Both the position numbers and the translations under genes were made by a program. The notes under the pieces were generated by a model. That model had not been told where the DNA came from. It did not search any database and saw only the letters and a list, made by a program, of their open reading frames with translations. DNA of 64,000 nucleotides from Mesorhizobium australicum. Lineage in GTDB: Bacteria; Pseudomonadota; Alphaproteobacteria; Rhizobiales; Rhizobiaceae. Every line of letters starts with the position of its first letter. The stretch's first letter is position 1. The stretch spans positions 3,906,001-3,970,000 of the forward strand of contig NZ_FXBL01000004.1 of NCBI RefSeq assembly GCF_900177325.1, read 5' to 3'. This document shows positions 43,057 to 51,585 of the stretch, piece by piece.

Positions 43057-43860
43057 TCAGGCGTCCTTCGAACGCACGGCGTTGATCTCCTGGCGCAGGA
43101 TCTGCGCCCAGTGCGCGACTCCCTTCTCCTCAATCTGGTTGGCGAGGCCAGCAATGCTCAGGGCGAGGTAAGGCGCTTCCGGAACCACCATTCCGATGCC
43201 TATGACGTCCCTGGCGACGTTGCCACGGCTGACGGAGTATCCGGTCGCCAGCGTCTGATCGACGAGCTCGCGGACCTTGTCTTCCGTCAGTGTCGAATAG
43301 GCCGTCAGGTAGGGCGCGATCGTCTTGATCACGTTCTCGCGCAACTCCTCGTCCAACGCAGCAAGCAGAGCTGTCGCGCCGGCGCCAACCCCCAGGAAAC
43401 GGCGCTGGCCGACTTCGACCGGGATAACCCTGACGACGGAGTTGCCCTCTGTCTTCAGAACGCAAGTCGCCTCGATGCCGCTGCGGCTCAGCAGATAAGC
43501 GGTGACGCCCGTCTTCTGGGCGACGCGATCGACCACCACGCGCCATTTGGCCAGATCGAGCGCGCTCTCGTTGAATGTCAGGCCGAGCTCATATGTCAGC
43601 TGGCCGATGAGATAGCGACGGCGCTCCGTATCGTGTTTTACCAGCCCTTCGTCGACCAGGCATTTCAGGATGCGATGGGTCGTGGAACGCGGCAACCCCA
43701 GCGCCTGCGTCACGTCTGCGAGGCTGGCGCCCTGCGTACCGCCGCGTCCGATGCGCCGCAGGATGGCGGCCGCGCGCCGGACCGCCTGTGTGCCGTCGGT
43801 ATTGCCCTCTCCGGCCGACCTACCGGCGATGCCGGCAGCAGCGGGTGATCGTGATCTCAT
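43057..43860 (-). CDS. IclR-family transcriptional regulator
   Basis: This 267-residue regulator has an N-terminal winged helix (about 25-90; AVRRAAAILRRIGRGGTQGAS, LADVTQALGLPRSTTHRILKCL) and a C-terminal ligand domain (about 105-260; FLGVGAGATALLAAL, ARDVIGIGMVVPEAPYLALSIAG). Start at ATG 43860, which overlaps the SDR stop by 4 nt. The longer open frame to 44340 is antisense to the SDR. As the only regulator in the acyl-CoA block, it is the leading candidate to bind the 18-bp repeats at 39378 and 47035. Confidence 0.92.
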   Translation of the reverse strand: MRSRSPAAAGIAGRSAGEGNTDGTQAVRRAAAILRRIGRGGTQGASLADVTQALGLPRSTTHRILKCLVDEGLVKHDTERRRYLIGQLTYELGLTFNESALDLAKWRVVVDRVAQKTGVTAYLLSRSGIEATCVLKTEGNSVVRVIPVEVGQRRFLGVGAGATALLAALDEELRENVIKTIAPYLTAYSTLTEDKVRELVDQTLATGYSVSRGNVARDVIGIGMVVPEAPYLALSIAGLANQIEEKGVAHWAQILRQEINAVRSKDA

Positions 43861-44687
43861 TCGAGTTCGCTCGCATGGCTCCGGGACCGTCCCGAATGCG
43901 TCCAGTCCGGTGTGACCGAACGGCGCTCTGCAGACAAGGCCTCCTCGGTCAGGAACTTCGTTGTGCTCCAACCGCCGTCCACCGCGAGAACCTGCCCGTT
44001 GATCCAGGATGACGCCGGCGACGATAGGAAAAAGATGGCTTGCGCGACGTCCTCGGGGGTGCCGAGACGCGTCGCGGGCGTCATGTCGACATTCATGCGC
44101 CGGAATCGTTCGTCCGCCATGCGGTGAGCCGTCATCGGCGTCGCGACCACGCCGGGTGCGACCGCGTTGGTGCGAATGCCCGAGGAGCCATACTGGCAGG
44201 CCAGGTGTGTGGTCAGGCCGTTTATGCCGGCTTTTGCCGCGGAATAGGCGCCGCCACGCAGACCGCCGACAAGGGCGTATGTCGAGCTGACATTGACGAT
44301 CGTCGCCTCCCGGCCAAATATCTTGAGCGCCTCGCGGCAAAAGCGGAAGGGCGAACGGAGCATCACGTCGAGGAAGAGATCCAGTGTATCGTCGTCGGTC
44401 TCATGCACTGGCTTGGGGCTGCCGATTCCGGCGTTGTTGACCAAGTGATCGAGCCGGCCGAATCGTTCGATTGCGAGTTCGACAGCACGACGCGGCGTAT
44501 CGTCGTCGCGCACGTCGGCCGACAGCGTGACGACCGGCACAGCGCCACCCGCTAGCTCCTTTTCCATCGCGGCGTTCTTTTCGGGGTCTCTCGCCACGCC
44601 GACGACCGCGATGCCGGCCTCGACGAACATTCGCGATGTCGCGAGACCGATGCCACTGGATGCTCCGGTGATGAGGGCCACGCGCAT
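43857..44687 (-). CDS. Short-chain dehydrogenase/reductase
   Basis: This 276-residue classical SDR has LITGASSGIGLATSRMF, DVRDDDT, HLVNNAGIGSPKP, the catalytic Ser in NVSSTYALVGG and Tyr-x-x-x-Lys in GAYSAAKAGINGL. ASSWINGQVLAVDGGW is near the end, then a polar extension of about 35 residues, FLTEEALSAERRS to ASELE. It is expected to oxidise a hydroxyacyl intermediate made by the linked dehydrogenases and crotonase. It is coupled to IclR by a 4-nt overlap and follows the small acyl-CoA dehydrogenase by 1 nt. Confidence 0.92.
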   Translation of the reverse strand: MRVALITGASSGIGLATSRMFVEAGIAVVGVARDPEKNAAMEKELAGGAVPVVTLSADVRDDDTPRRAVELAIERFGRLDHLVNNAGIGSPKPVHETDDDTLDLFLDVMLRSPFRFCREALKIFGREATIVNVSSTYALVGGLRGGAYSAAKAGINGLTTHLACQYGSSGIRTNAVAPGVVATPMTAHRMADERFRRMNVDMTPATRLGTPEDVAQAIFFLSSPASSWINGQVLAVDGGWSTTKFLTEEALSAERRSVTPDWTHSGRSRSHASELE

Positions 44688-44688
44688 C

Positions 44689-45678
44689 TCAGTTCCTTTC
44701 CGGGACGACGGATAGAGGGGCAAGTGGTGCCGGCAGATCGAGGATGTCCGCGGCGGCGCCCAGTCGCGACAGCACATGCGCATGCTTCAGATAATGATGT
44801 GCGTCGGCCTCGGCCGAGAAGCCGATGCCGCCGTGAACCTGGATCGACAGCCTCGCATTCGTCAACGCGATGCCTGGCGCGAGCCGGCGCAGCGCCGCGA
44901 CCTGGAACCCGGCGTCCTCACGTTCGTCGCGTAGCGCGATCGCGGCCATGTCGAGTTGGCATGACAGCATTTCCGCGCCAATGGCCATGTTGGCGCAATG
45001 ATGCTTGATCGCCTGGAAGCCGCCGATCGGCTGGCCGAACTGCTGTCGAACCTGTGCGTAGGTTACGGCCAGATCGCGCGCGGCCTCGGCGATGCCGAGC
45101 AGCTGCGCGCTGACCAGCAGGTCGGCAATCGCAAGCAACGGCTGCTCCGCCGAGCCCGCGATCATGCCGTCTGCCCGACGCGGCATCCTGTGCGCAGCCG
45201 CGCCCTGGCCCGGTGTCGCCTCTTTACGCACTGCAACGGCATCTATTGCGCAGAGTTCCAGCTCGCGCGCTCCGAAGACAAGCGCGATTTCCGCCTCGCC
45301 GGGTTCCGGGAGAAGGACCGTGTCCCCGGACTGGATCCCCGCGCAAACGAAGGTCTCGCCCGCAATGATCTGGTCGGCGAGATCTCCCTGTCCGGCGGCG
45401 CGCGCCAGCCGGGCGCCGAGGGCCATGGCGAGCGATCCGGACGAGATTACATGCCGGCCGAACAGCACGTGGACGAGCGCCTCCTCGACGAGACTGAAAC
45501 CCGCCCCACCCTCTTCTTCCGTGAGCGCGAGGCCGAAGGTCCCGAACGCCGCTGCCTCGCTGAGGTCATCCGGTTTCCCCTTTCGCCGCCGGGCGACGGG
45601 ATAATGGGCGCGCAGCATGCCCACGGCCGCGTCGATGATCTGGCGCTGTTCCTCGCCGTGGTTCAGGTCGCACGTCAT
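44689..45678 (-). CDS. Acyl-CoA dehydrogenase, small (beta) subunit type
   Basis: This 329-residue ACAD-fold protein is short compared with the usual 380. C-terminal ACAD features are QQFGQPIGGFQAIKHHCANM (FAD-binding loop) and SIQVHGGIGFSAEADAHHYL. The N-terminal part is reduced. No catalytic Glu of the YEGT type is seen. It overlaps the larger ACAD gene by 4 nt. Such large/small pairs form alpha2-beta2 dehydrogenases, known from steroid side-chain degradation, so the two probably make one enzyme. Confidence 0.85.
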   Translation of the reverse strand: MTCDLNHGEEQRQIIDAAVGMLRAHYPVARRRKGKPDDLSEAAAFGTFGLALTEEEGGAGFSLVEEALVHVLFGRHVISSGSLAMALGARLARAAGQGDLADQIIAGETFVCAGIQSGDTVLLPEPGEAEIALVFGARELELCAIDAVAVRKEATPGQGAAAHRMPRRADGMIAGSAEQPLLAIADLLVSAQLLGIAEAARDLAVTYAQVRQQFGQPIGGFQAIKHHCANMAIGAEMLSCQLDMAAIALRDEREDAGFQVAALRRLAPGIALTNARLSIQVHGGIGFSAEADAHHYLKHAHVLSRLGAAADILDLPAPLAPLSVVPERN

Positions 45679-46805
45679 GGGTGCCTGGTCCTGGGCAGGC
45701 CGAGGATGCGTTCGGCGATGATGTTGCGCTGGATCTCCGCAGTGCCGCCGGCGATCGTCTCGCTGTAGGATTCGAGATAATCGTGAGTCCAAGAGCCCTC
45801 AACTAGTGCGTCCGGACCGAGAATGTCCATCGCCGCGCGATGGACGCGCTGCGCGAGTTCGGCGAAGCACAGGCGCACAAGCGAACCGTCGGAAGATGTC
45901 GCCGGGTCGCGAAGCATTGTCCGGTAGGTCATGGCGCGCATGGCGGCCGCTTCGGCCCGCAAGGTGGCGAGCCGGTCCGCCATTGACGAGCCGCGCGGCG
46001 GCGAGGCCAGATCGATCAGATCCTCAACCTTCACCGAAAGTTCGAGCTGGAGACCGATCGCGGCGATCTTGCGCTCGAAGGCAAGCGTGTTCATGGCGAC
46101 CCGCCAGCCGTCGTGGAGATCGCCCACGACGTTCGACAAGGGGATGCGGACATTGTCGTAGAAAACCTCGGCGAAATGGACCGCGCCGGCCATGTTCTCG
46201 ATCGGGCGAACGGTTATGCCCTCGCTCTTCATGTCGCAGATCACCCAGGACAGGCCCTGATGACGCTTCGATCCCGGCTCGGTGCGGATCAGCAGTTCCT
46301 GATAGTCGGCGATGTCGGCGAAGCTGGTCCAGATCTTGTGTCCGTTCACCACGAGATGATCGTCCTCAACCCGGCCGTTCGTCCCGAGCGAGGCGAGATC
46401 CGATCCGGATCCGGGCTCCGAGAACCCCTGGCACCAGATCGACTGGCCGGCCAGGATGCGCGGCAGGTGAAACGCCTTCTGCTCATCGGAACCGCAGGCA
46501 ATGAGTGTCGGTCCGGCATGGTTCAGCGCGACGAAGGTGCAGTCGAGCACGGAAGGCGCCCGGGCTCGCGCATATTCCTCATACCATATGATCAGCCTTT
46601 CCTGAGAGAGGCCGCGGCCGCCATATTCGTCCGGCCAGCTGATGCCTGACCAGCCGGCCGCGTGGCATCGGGCGAGCCACGCGAGCGCGAAATCCCGCGC
46701 CGGCCGCCCACTGTGTGGCGCACGATCCCTCGGCACGTTGGCGAGCAGCCATTCCCGCGCCGTGCGGCGGAACGCGTGGTCCTGAGGGCTAAACGATATC
46801 TGCAC
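45675..46805 (-). CDS. Acyl-CoA dehydrogenase, large (alpha) subunit type
   Basis: This protein of about 376 residues has WCQGFSEPGSGSDLASLGTNG (FAD/substrate loop), INGHKIWTSFA-like VVNGHKIWTSFADIADY and AFERKIAAIGLQLEL. The C-terminal SETIAGGTAEIQRNIIAERILGLP is also typical. Where medium-chain ACADs have the catalytic YEGT Glu, this protein has AGGT. Start is probably GTG at 46805 (VQISFSPQDHAFRRTAREWL). It is first gene of a four-gene coupled operon, divergent from the second ACAD operon. Confidence 0.85.
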   Translation of the reverse strand: MQISFSPQDHAFRRTAREWLLANVPRDRAPHSGRPARDFALAWLARCHAAGWSGISWPDEYGGRGLSQERLIIWYEEYARARAPSVLDCTFVALNHAGPTLIACGSDEQKAFHLPRILAGQSIWCQGFSEPGSGSDLASLGTNGRVEDDHLVVNGHKIWTSFADIADYQELLIRTEPGSKRHQGLSWVICDMKSEGITVRPIENMAGAVHFAEVFYDNVRIPLSNVVGDLHDGWRVAMNTLAFERKIAAIGLQLELSVKVEDLIDLASPPRGSSMADRLATLRAEAAAMRAMTYRTMLRDPATSSDGSLVRLCFAELAQRVHRAAMDILGPDALVEGSWTHDYLESYSETIAGGTAEIQRNIIAERILGLPRTRHP

Positions 46806-47034
46806 GCCGATCTTTCCGTACGGGTCGTCTTCAAGCGGGCGCCGGCGAGTACTGGTCGGCGCGACAAGAAGGCTCAATGTCCCAATATGCGATACATATG
46901 TCAATCCAGGAGAGTTGCTTTCCCATTCGTTCAGTAGGCAATGAGGCTTAGAAAAGAGGGCCAATTTTCCACATTCCCTTGACACATCGACGCCAAATCG
47001 GCAATTTCCGCGCGGAGCGAACGCCAATCAAAAC

Positions 47035-47052
47035 AGTCTCACTAAGTGGACA
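47035..47052. promoter_or_regulatory. Candidate operator in the divergent ACAD promoter region
   Basis: AGTCTCACTA-AG-TGGACA, 16/18 identical to the site at 39378-39395, ends 12 nt before the ATG at 47065 in the 259-bp gap 46806-47064. The position over the leader favours repression. It may read as an imperfect dyad, GTC(T)CACT-A-AGTGGAC. Confidence 0.55.
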
Positions 47053-47064
47053 CTTGGAAGCAGC

Positions 47065-48207
47065 ATGGATATCGAATGGACTGCGGACGACCATGCATTC
47101 CGGGATCGAGTCCGCGCCTTTCTGAGGACCGAGTTGCCTTCGGATTGGGAGGAAATCTCCCGCCACGGCCCCGGCTCACGCGAGCAGACGGAGTTCAGCC
47201 TGAAGTTCTGCCCGAAATTGGCGGAGGCTGGTCTGCTCGTTCCTCATTGGCCGCGCGAATGGGGTGGCGATGACCGCACGACCTGGGAGCATTTCATCCT
47301 GGGCGAAGAGATGTGGGCGGCGGGAGAGCCACGCGGCGCGCAATACATGAACGTCAACTGGATCGGCCCGACACTGATGCGCTTCGGCTCGCCGGAGCAG
47401 AAGGCACGTTACGTGCCCGAGATGGCCGCCGGCCGCGCGATCTGGTGTCAGGGATTCTCCGAACCGGACGCCGGCTCGGACCTCGCCCGGCTGCGCACGC
47501 ACGCCGTACGCGACGGCGATCATTACGTCATCAACGGTTCCAAGATCTGGACCTCCTATGCAGGCATGGCACAGAACTGTTTCCTGCTCGCCCGCACCGG
47601 TGCCGGCAAATCGGCAATCGCGATCTTCCTGATCGACATGTCGACGCCCGGTATCGAGGTTCGTTCCATCCCTAGCCTGATCGGCCACGGCGACATTCAC
47701 GAGGTGTTTTTAAGCGACGTGCGGGTGCCAGTGGGCGCGCGGCTTGGTGAAGAGGGCGAGGCCTGGTCGATCATCAACTATTCGCTCGCCAACGAGCGCG
47801 TCGGCATCCCTCGCTATGAGTTGGCAAGCCGCGTCCTCGACCGGATGGTCGACGAACTGCGACGGCGAGGCATGGTCGAGGATCCAATCGTCCAGGCGAG
47901 GGCGGGGTCGGCGGCGGCGGCCTGCGAGGCGGCACGACTGCTCGTCTATCGCACCGTCGATATGCGTGCGCGCGGCGAGGCGGTGGGCGCCGAAGCCAGC
48001 ATAGCCCGTGTGGCTGTAATCGAAGCGGATCACGTCGTGACCGACTTCGGAATGGAGTTCCTGCCGGATACCTTCTCCGGCAACGGCCACCCGGCTTTCC
48101 TCGCACATCACGAGCGCGCCATCGTCACCGGCATCGCAGCCGGCGCCGCCGAAATCCAACTCGGCCTCATCGCCCGGCGCTGGCTCGGCCTGCCCAAGGG
48201 TGACTAG
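47065..48207 (+). CDS. Acyl-CoA dehydrogenase, large (alpha) subunit type
   Basis: This 380-residue protein has IWCQGFSEPDAGSDLARLRT, VINGSKIWTSYAGMAQNC, IPSLIGHGDIHEVFLSDVRVP and ANERVGIPRYELASRVLD. The C-terminal TGIAAGAAEIQLGLIARRWLGLP aligns with the IYEGTSQIQ region, but the catalytic Glu is absent (AAGA). It is first gene of the rightward operon; GGAAG lies just before the ATG. It pairs with the 310-residue ACAD that overlaps its end, giving a second heteromeric dehydrogenase in this block. Confidence 0.92.
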   Translation: MDIEWTADDHAFRDRVRAFLRTELPSDWEEISRHGPGSREQTEFSLKFCPKLAEAGLLVPHWPREWGGDDRTTWEHFILGEEMWAAGEPRGAQYMNVNWIGPTLMRFGSPEQKARYVPEMAAGRAIWCQGFSEPDAGSDLARLRTHAVRDGDHYVINGSKIWTSYAGMAQNCFLLARTGAGKSAIAIFLIDMSTPGIEVRSIPSLIGHGDIHEVFLSDVRVPVGARLGEEGEAWSIINYSLANERVGIPRYELASRVLDRMVDELRRRGMVEDPIVQARAGSAAAACEAARLLVYRTVDMRARGEAVGAEASIARVAVIEADHVVTDFGMEFLPDTFSGNGHPAFLAHHERAIVTGIAAGAAEIQLGLIARRWLGLPKGD

Positions 48208-49132
48208 AGTGCGCTTCGATCCGAATGCAGACCAGGCCGCTTTCCTCTCGGTTCTGGAACAGATGATGGCGTCTCCGGAAGCAGCCTGGCGGACGTCGCT
48301 GGACTGGTCGCGCCATGTATGGTCGGGCGAGCTCGATGCGATGCTGGAGAGCAGCGGCTTCCTGGACTGCGCACTCGAAGAGACGCTCGGATTGCCTGCG
48401 GCAACAGCGATGGTCTTTAGCGTGGCGGGCCTGCCGGTGCTGGTCGAATGTGCGGCCTCGTCGATGCTGCGCCCTCGGTGGGCGGCCGACCTGCCGCGTC
48501 CCATTGCCGTGCTGGAACAGGGACGCGACGGGTTGGCGCCGTTCATGCCAACGGCGCGATCGGTGATTTTGATCGGCGACGACACCGTTGAGGCAGCGAC
48601 GCTTGAACACGGCGACGTCGAGACCGTCGAGAGCCTTTATGCCTATCCGATGGGACGCCTGCGGGACGGCGCGCGCCTCGACTGGCGCTGGCTGGACGAC
48701 GACGCGGAGCGGATGAGGCGGATTTGGCGCGTGGCGCTCGCCGCCGAACTCGCCGGAGTTCTCAAGGGCGGGCTGGACGCGGTCGTGACCCATGTCTCCC
48801 ACCGGCACCAGTTCGGCAGGCCGCTCGGCAGCTTCCAGGCGATACAGCATAGGCTGGCGGGCGCGGCGGTTAAGATCGACGCTGCCTATTGGCTTGCGCT
48901 GAAAGCGGCGCAGACGGTCGATGCCGCTGACGCCTCGATGGCCTTAGGCTTTATCCAGGAAGCCTCGACGAAGATCGTATTCGACCTGCATCAGTTCATG
49001 GGGGCAATGGGGCTGACACTCGAACATCCGTTGCACCGCTGGACCTATCGCGCCAGGCTCTTGCGAGCGAGCATGGGCGGCGGTGCGTCGAACATGCGGT
49101 CCCTATTCGACAAGCGATGGAGCGTGACGTGA
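48200..49132 (+). CDS. Acyl-CoA dehydrogenase, small (beta) subunit type
   Basis: This 310-residue protein starts with GTG and overlaps the preceding gene by 8 nt. It has a reduced N-terminal half, HRHQFGRPLGSFQAIQHRLAGAAV and HQFMGAMGLTLEHPLHRWTYRARLL, the ACAD C-terminal helices that build the FAD pocket. As with the small subunit at 44689, it probably functions only in complex with its large partner. A second GTG at 48209 is an alternative start. Confidence 0.83.
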   Translation: MTRVRFDPNADQAAFLSVLEQMMASPEAAWRTSLDWSRHVWSGELDAMLESSGFLDCALEETLGLPAATAMVFSVAGLPVLVECAASSMLRPRWAADLPRPIAVLEQGRDGLAPFMPTARSVILIGDDTVEAATLEHGDVETVESLYAYPMGRLRDGARLDWRWLDDDAERMRRIWRVALAAELAGVLKGGLDAVVTHVSHRHQFGRPLGSFQAIQHRLAGAAVKIDAAYWLALKAAQTVDAADASMALGFIQEASTKIVFDLHQFMGAMGLTLEHPLHRWTYRARLLRASMGGGASNMRSLFDKRWSVT

Positions 49133-49935
49133 GCGACGTACCCTATTTCGATACGCTCCTGTTGTCTCGTCGGGAACGCGTGCTGACACTTGCGCTGAAT
49201 CGCCCGGCAGTCCTGAACGCGTTCAATGCCACGATGCACGTCGAGATTATCGAAGCGCTGCGGTTTGCGGATCGTGACGAGGCATCGGACGTCATTCTTC
49301 TGACGGGAGTCGGCCGAGCTTTCTCGGCCGGCGGCGATCTCTCGCGGATGGAAGAGTGTATTACCAATCCGGCCGAATTCGACCGCGACGCTTCGGACGC
49401 CAAGCGGCTCGTCTTCGCCCTACTGGACATCGAGAAGCCGGTCGTGGCGAAGGTAGGTGGCCACGCGGTCGGACTAGGTGCCACGATCGCGCTGCTGTGC
49501 GACGTGATCTTCGCCGCTGACAGCGCAAGGATCGGCGACCCCCATGTCGCTGTTGGACTGGTCGCCGGCGACGGCGGCTGCGTGATCTGGCCGCAATTAA
49601 TCGGCTTCTCGCGCGCCAAGGAGTATCTGTTGACCGGCGACCTAATTCCCGCGGCGGAAGCAGCCGAAATGGGACTGATAAATCACTGCGTGCCACTTGC
49701 TGAACTTGACGGGCGCGTCGACCAATTCTGTGACAGGCTCGCCGCCGGTTCGGCCCAGGCGATCAGGGGCACCAAGGCCACCGTCAACCTCGAACTCAAG
49801 CGGATTGCCCACGGTATCATGGACGCCGGGATCGCATACGAGTCGATGTCGGTGCGTTCAGAAGACCACAAACGGGCGGTCGCCGCCATGAAGGCGAACC
49901 TCAACCGTCGGTCGGAACCGAGCGGCAGAGCCTGA
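49117..49935 (+). CDS. Enoyl-CoA hydratase/isomerase (crotonase) family protein lacking both canonical Glu
   Basis: This 272-residue crotonase-fold protein has the oxyanion-hole stretch GRAFSAGGDLSRM and VGGHAVGLGATIALLCDVIFA. Positions of the two hydratase glutamates (in GGxCELAMxCD and QPEIxxG) are Thr and His here (GATIALLCD and GDPHVAVGLVAGDGG). The family branch with GDGG is common but its reactions vary, so hydratase activity should not be assumed. The start at 49117 overlaps the previous gene by 16 nt; GTG at 49129 is an alternative. It is followed directly by the acyl-CoA ligase. Confidence 0.88.
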   Translation: MERDVSDVPYFDTLLLSRRERVLTLALNRPAVLNAFNATMHVEIIEALRFADRDEASDVILLTGVGRAFSAGGDLSRMEECITNPAEFDRDASDAKRLVFALLDIEKPVVAKVGGHAVGLGATIALLCDVIFAADSARIGDPHVAVGLVAGDGGCVIWPQLIGFSRAKEYLLTGDLIPAAEAAEMGLINHCVPLAELDGRVDQFCDRLAAGSAQAIRGTKATVNLELKRIAHGIMDAGIAYESMSVRSEDHKRAVAAMKANLNRRSEPSGRA

Positions 49936-51572
49936 TGGATGCATCCGGAACTGCAAGAATGAACCTACTCGATAAAAGACATCAGGAGATCGGCAAAAAT
50001 AGGCGGCTGGCGCCCTCTTCCGCTCGCCCCCTCGGTCAAATCGCCATCGAAAAGACGCGTCAGGATCCCGAACGTCTGGTGCTGGTGGAAGGGACCTGCC
50101 GGATATCTCGAGCGCAGATGTTGGACAGCGCGCTGCGGCTCGGCGGCGCCCTCTACGCGCGAGGCCTGCGCCCCGGCTCCGCCATCGCCTTCCAGTTGCC
50201 CAATTGGTGGGAAGCCAGCGTGATCAACCTGGCCGCGTCGCTGTTCGGATTGAGGCTCGTGCCCCTTCTCACCTTCTATCGCGAGGCAGAACTCTCAATC
50301 ATGCTTGCGGCCTGCGGTGTCGAGGCAATATTCGTGCCTGCGTTCCACCGCGGAGTTGACTATCCCGCTCTCGTCGCACGCCTCGACGATCGGCCGGCCC
50401 ATGTCCTGACGGTGCGCGGCGATCCCGCTTCGGCGGATGACTTCAAGCAGCTCATCCGGCATGAGGCAGGCGAGGTCTGCATTCCCGCGGCTGACGACAT
50501 CAAGTTCGTGCTGTTCACCTCCGGAAGCACTGGACACCCGAAAGGTGTGATACACAGCCATGCGACGATTGACGGGACGATCCGCATGGCGTCCGAATTC
50601 TGGTCTATCGGAACAGCCGATATTCTTTTCGTCGCCTCGCCCATCGGCCATATCGGCGGGTCGATCTATGCGTTCGAGTTTCCGTGGATCACCGACTGCG
50701 TCGCGCTCCTGAGCGACAGCTGGAATCCCGACGAGGCAGTCAGCCTGATCGACGAAAACGGCATCACCTTCATGGCTGGTGCGACGCCGTTCCTCTCCGG
50801 ACTGCTCGCGGCGGCGGAGCGTGCAGGCCGGCAGCTTGAAAGTCTCAGGCGCTTCATCTGTGGCGGCGCAAGTGTGCCGCCGGAGCTCGTCCGCAAGGGA
50901 CTGGAGCGGTTTCCCAATGCCGTGGTCTCGCGGGCATACGGCTCGACCGAGGTGCCTTTGGCCTGCCCCGGCATCCGCACCCGCGAGGAAGCCCGGCTTC
51001 GCGCCGACACGGACGGCGAGGCTGCCTCCGAGATCCTGATCGTCTCGGATGAGGGCCTTGCTGTCGCTGAAGGGGAGCAAGGCGAGATTTTTGCCAGGGG
51101 ACCTCAGATGTTCCTTGGCTATCTGAACCCTTCCGACGAGGAGGGTGCGTTCACCGAGGACGGCTTCTTCAGGATGGGCGACCTCGGACGACTCGTGGCG
51201 GGACGCTTCATCGAGATTACCGGGCGCAAGAAGGAAATTATCATCCGAAAGGGCGAGAACATCAGCCCGCTGGAGATTGAGAATGCGCTGCTGCGGCACG
51301 TCGGGGTCAGGCAGGTGGCGGTGGTAGGAGTGCCTGACCAGGAGCGTGGCGAGATGGTGGTGGCATTCGTCATCGCTGAAGACGGTCACACGTTCGGCTT
51401 CGCCGATATGATCGCGCATCTGACTACGCTTGGTCTTGCCCGGCAAAAATTCCCGGAGAAGCTGCACGTCGTGACTACCCTGCCGCTCAACGCGGTAGGC
51501 AAGGTGCAGAAGATGGAGCTCAGGAACTGGGCGCTGGCTGCCGACGCAAGATTCGCAGACCCTTCGCCATGA
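49935..51572 (+). CDS. Acyl-CoA synthetase (AMP-dependent ligase)
   Basis: This 545-residue ANL-superfamily enzyme has the P-loop FTSGSTGHPKGVIHSH, A5 region SRAYGSTEVP, A7/A8 FRMGDLGRLVAGRFIEITGRKKE with the hinge, GENISPLEIEN, and the catalytic Lys in LNAVGKVQKMEL. It activates a carboxylic acid with ATP and CoA. Together with the TRAP system, dehydrogenases and SDR it would start the pathway on the imported acid. The first ATG overlaps the crotonase stop; ATG at 49959 (MNLLDKRHQ) is an alternative. Confidence 0.92.
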   Translation: MDASGTARMNLLDKRHQEIGKNRRLAPSSARPLGQIAIEKTRQDPERLVLVEGTCRISRAQMLDSALRLGGALYARGLRPGSAIAFQLPNWWEASVINLAASLFGLRLVPLLTFYREAELSIMLAACGVEAIFVPAFHRGVDYPALVARLDDRPAHVLTVRGDPASADDFKQLIRHEAGEVCIPAADDIKFVLFTSGSTGHPKGVIHSHATIDGTIRMASEFWSIGTADILFVASPIGHIGGSIYAFEFPWITDCVALLSDSWNPDEAVSLIDENGITFMAGATPFLSGLLAAAERAGRQLESLRRFICGGASVPPELVRKGLERFPNAVVSRAYGSTEVPLACPGIRTREEARLRADTDGEAASEILIVSDEGLAVAEGEQGEIFARGPQMFLGYLNPSDEEGAFTEDGFFRMGDLGRLVAGRFIEITGRKKEIIIRKGENISPLEIENALLRHVGVRQVAVVGVPDQERGEMVVAFVIAEDGHTFGFADMIAHLTTLGLARQKFPEKLHVVTTLPLNAVGKVQKMELRNWALAADARFADPSP

Positions 51573-51585
51573 ACACGAACCTCGT

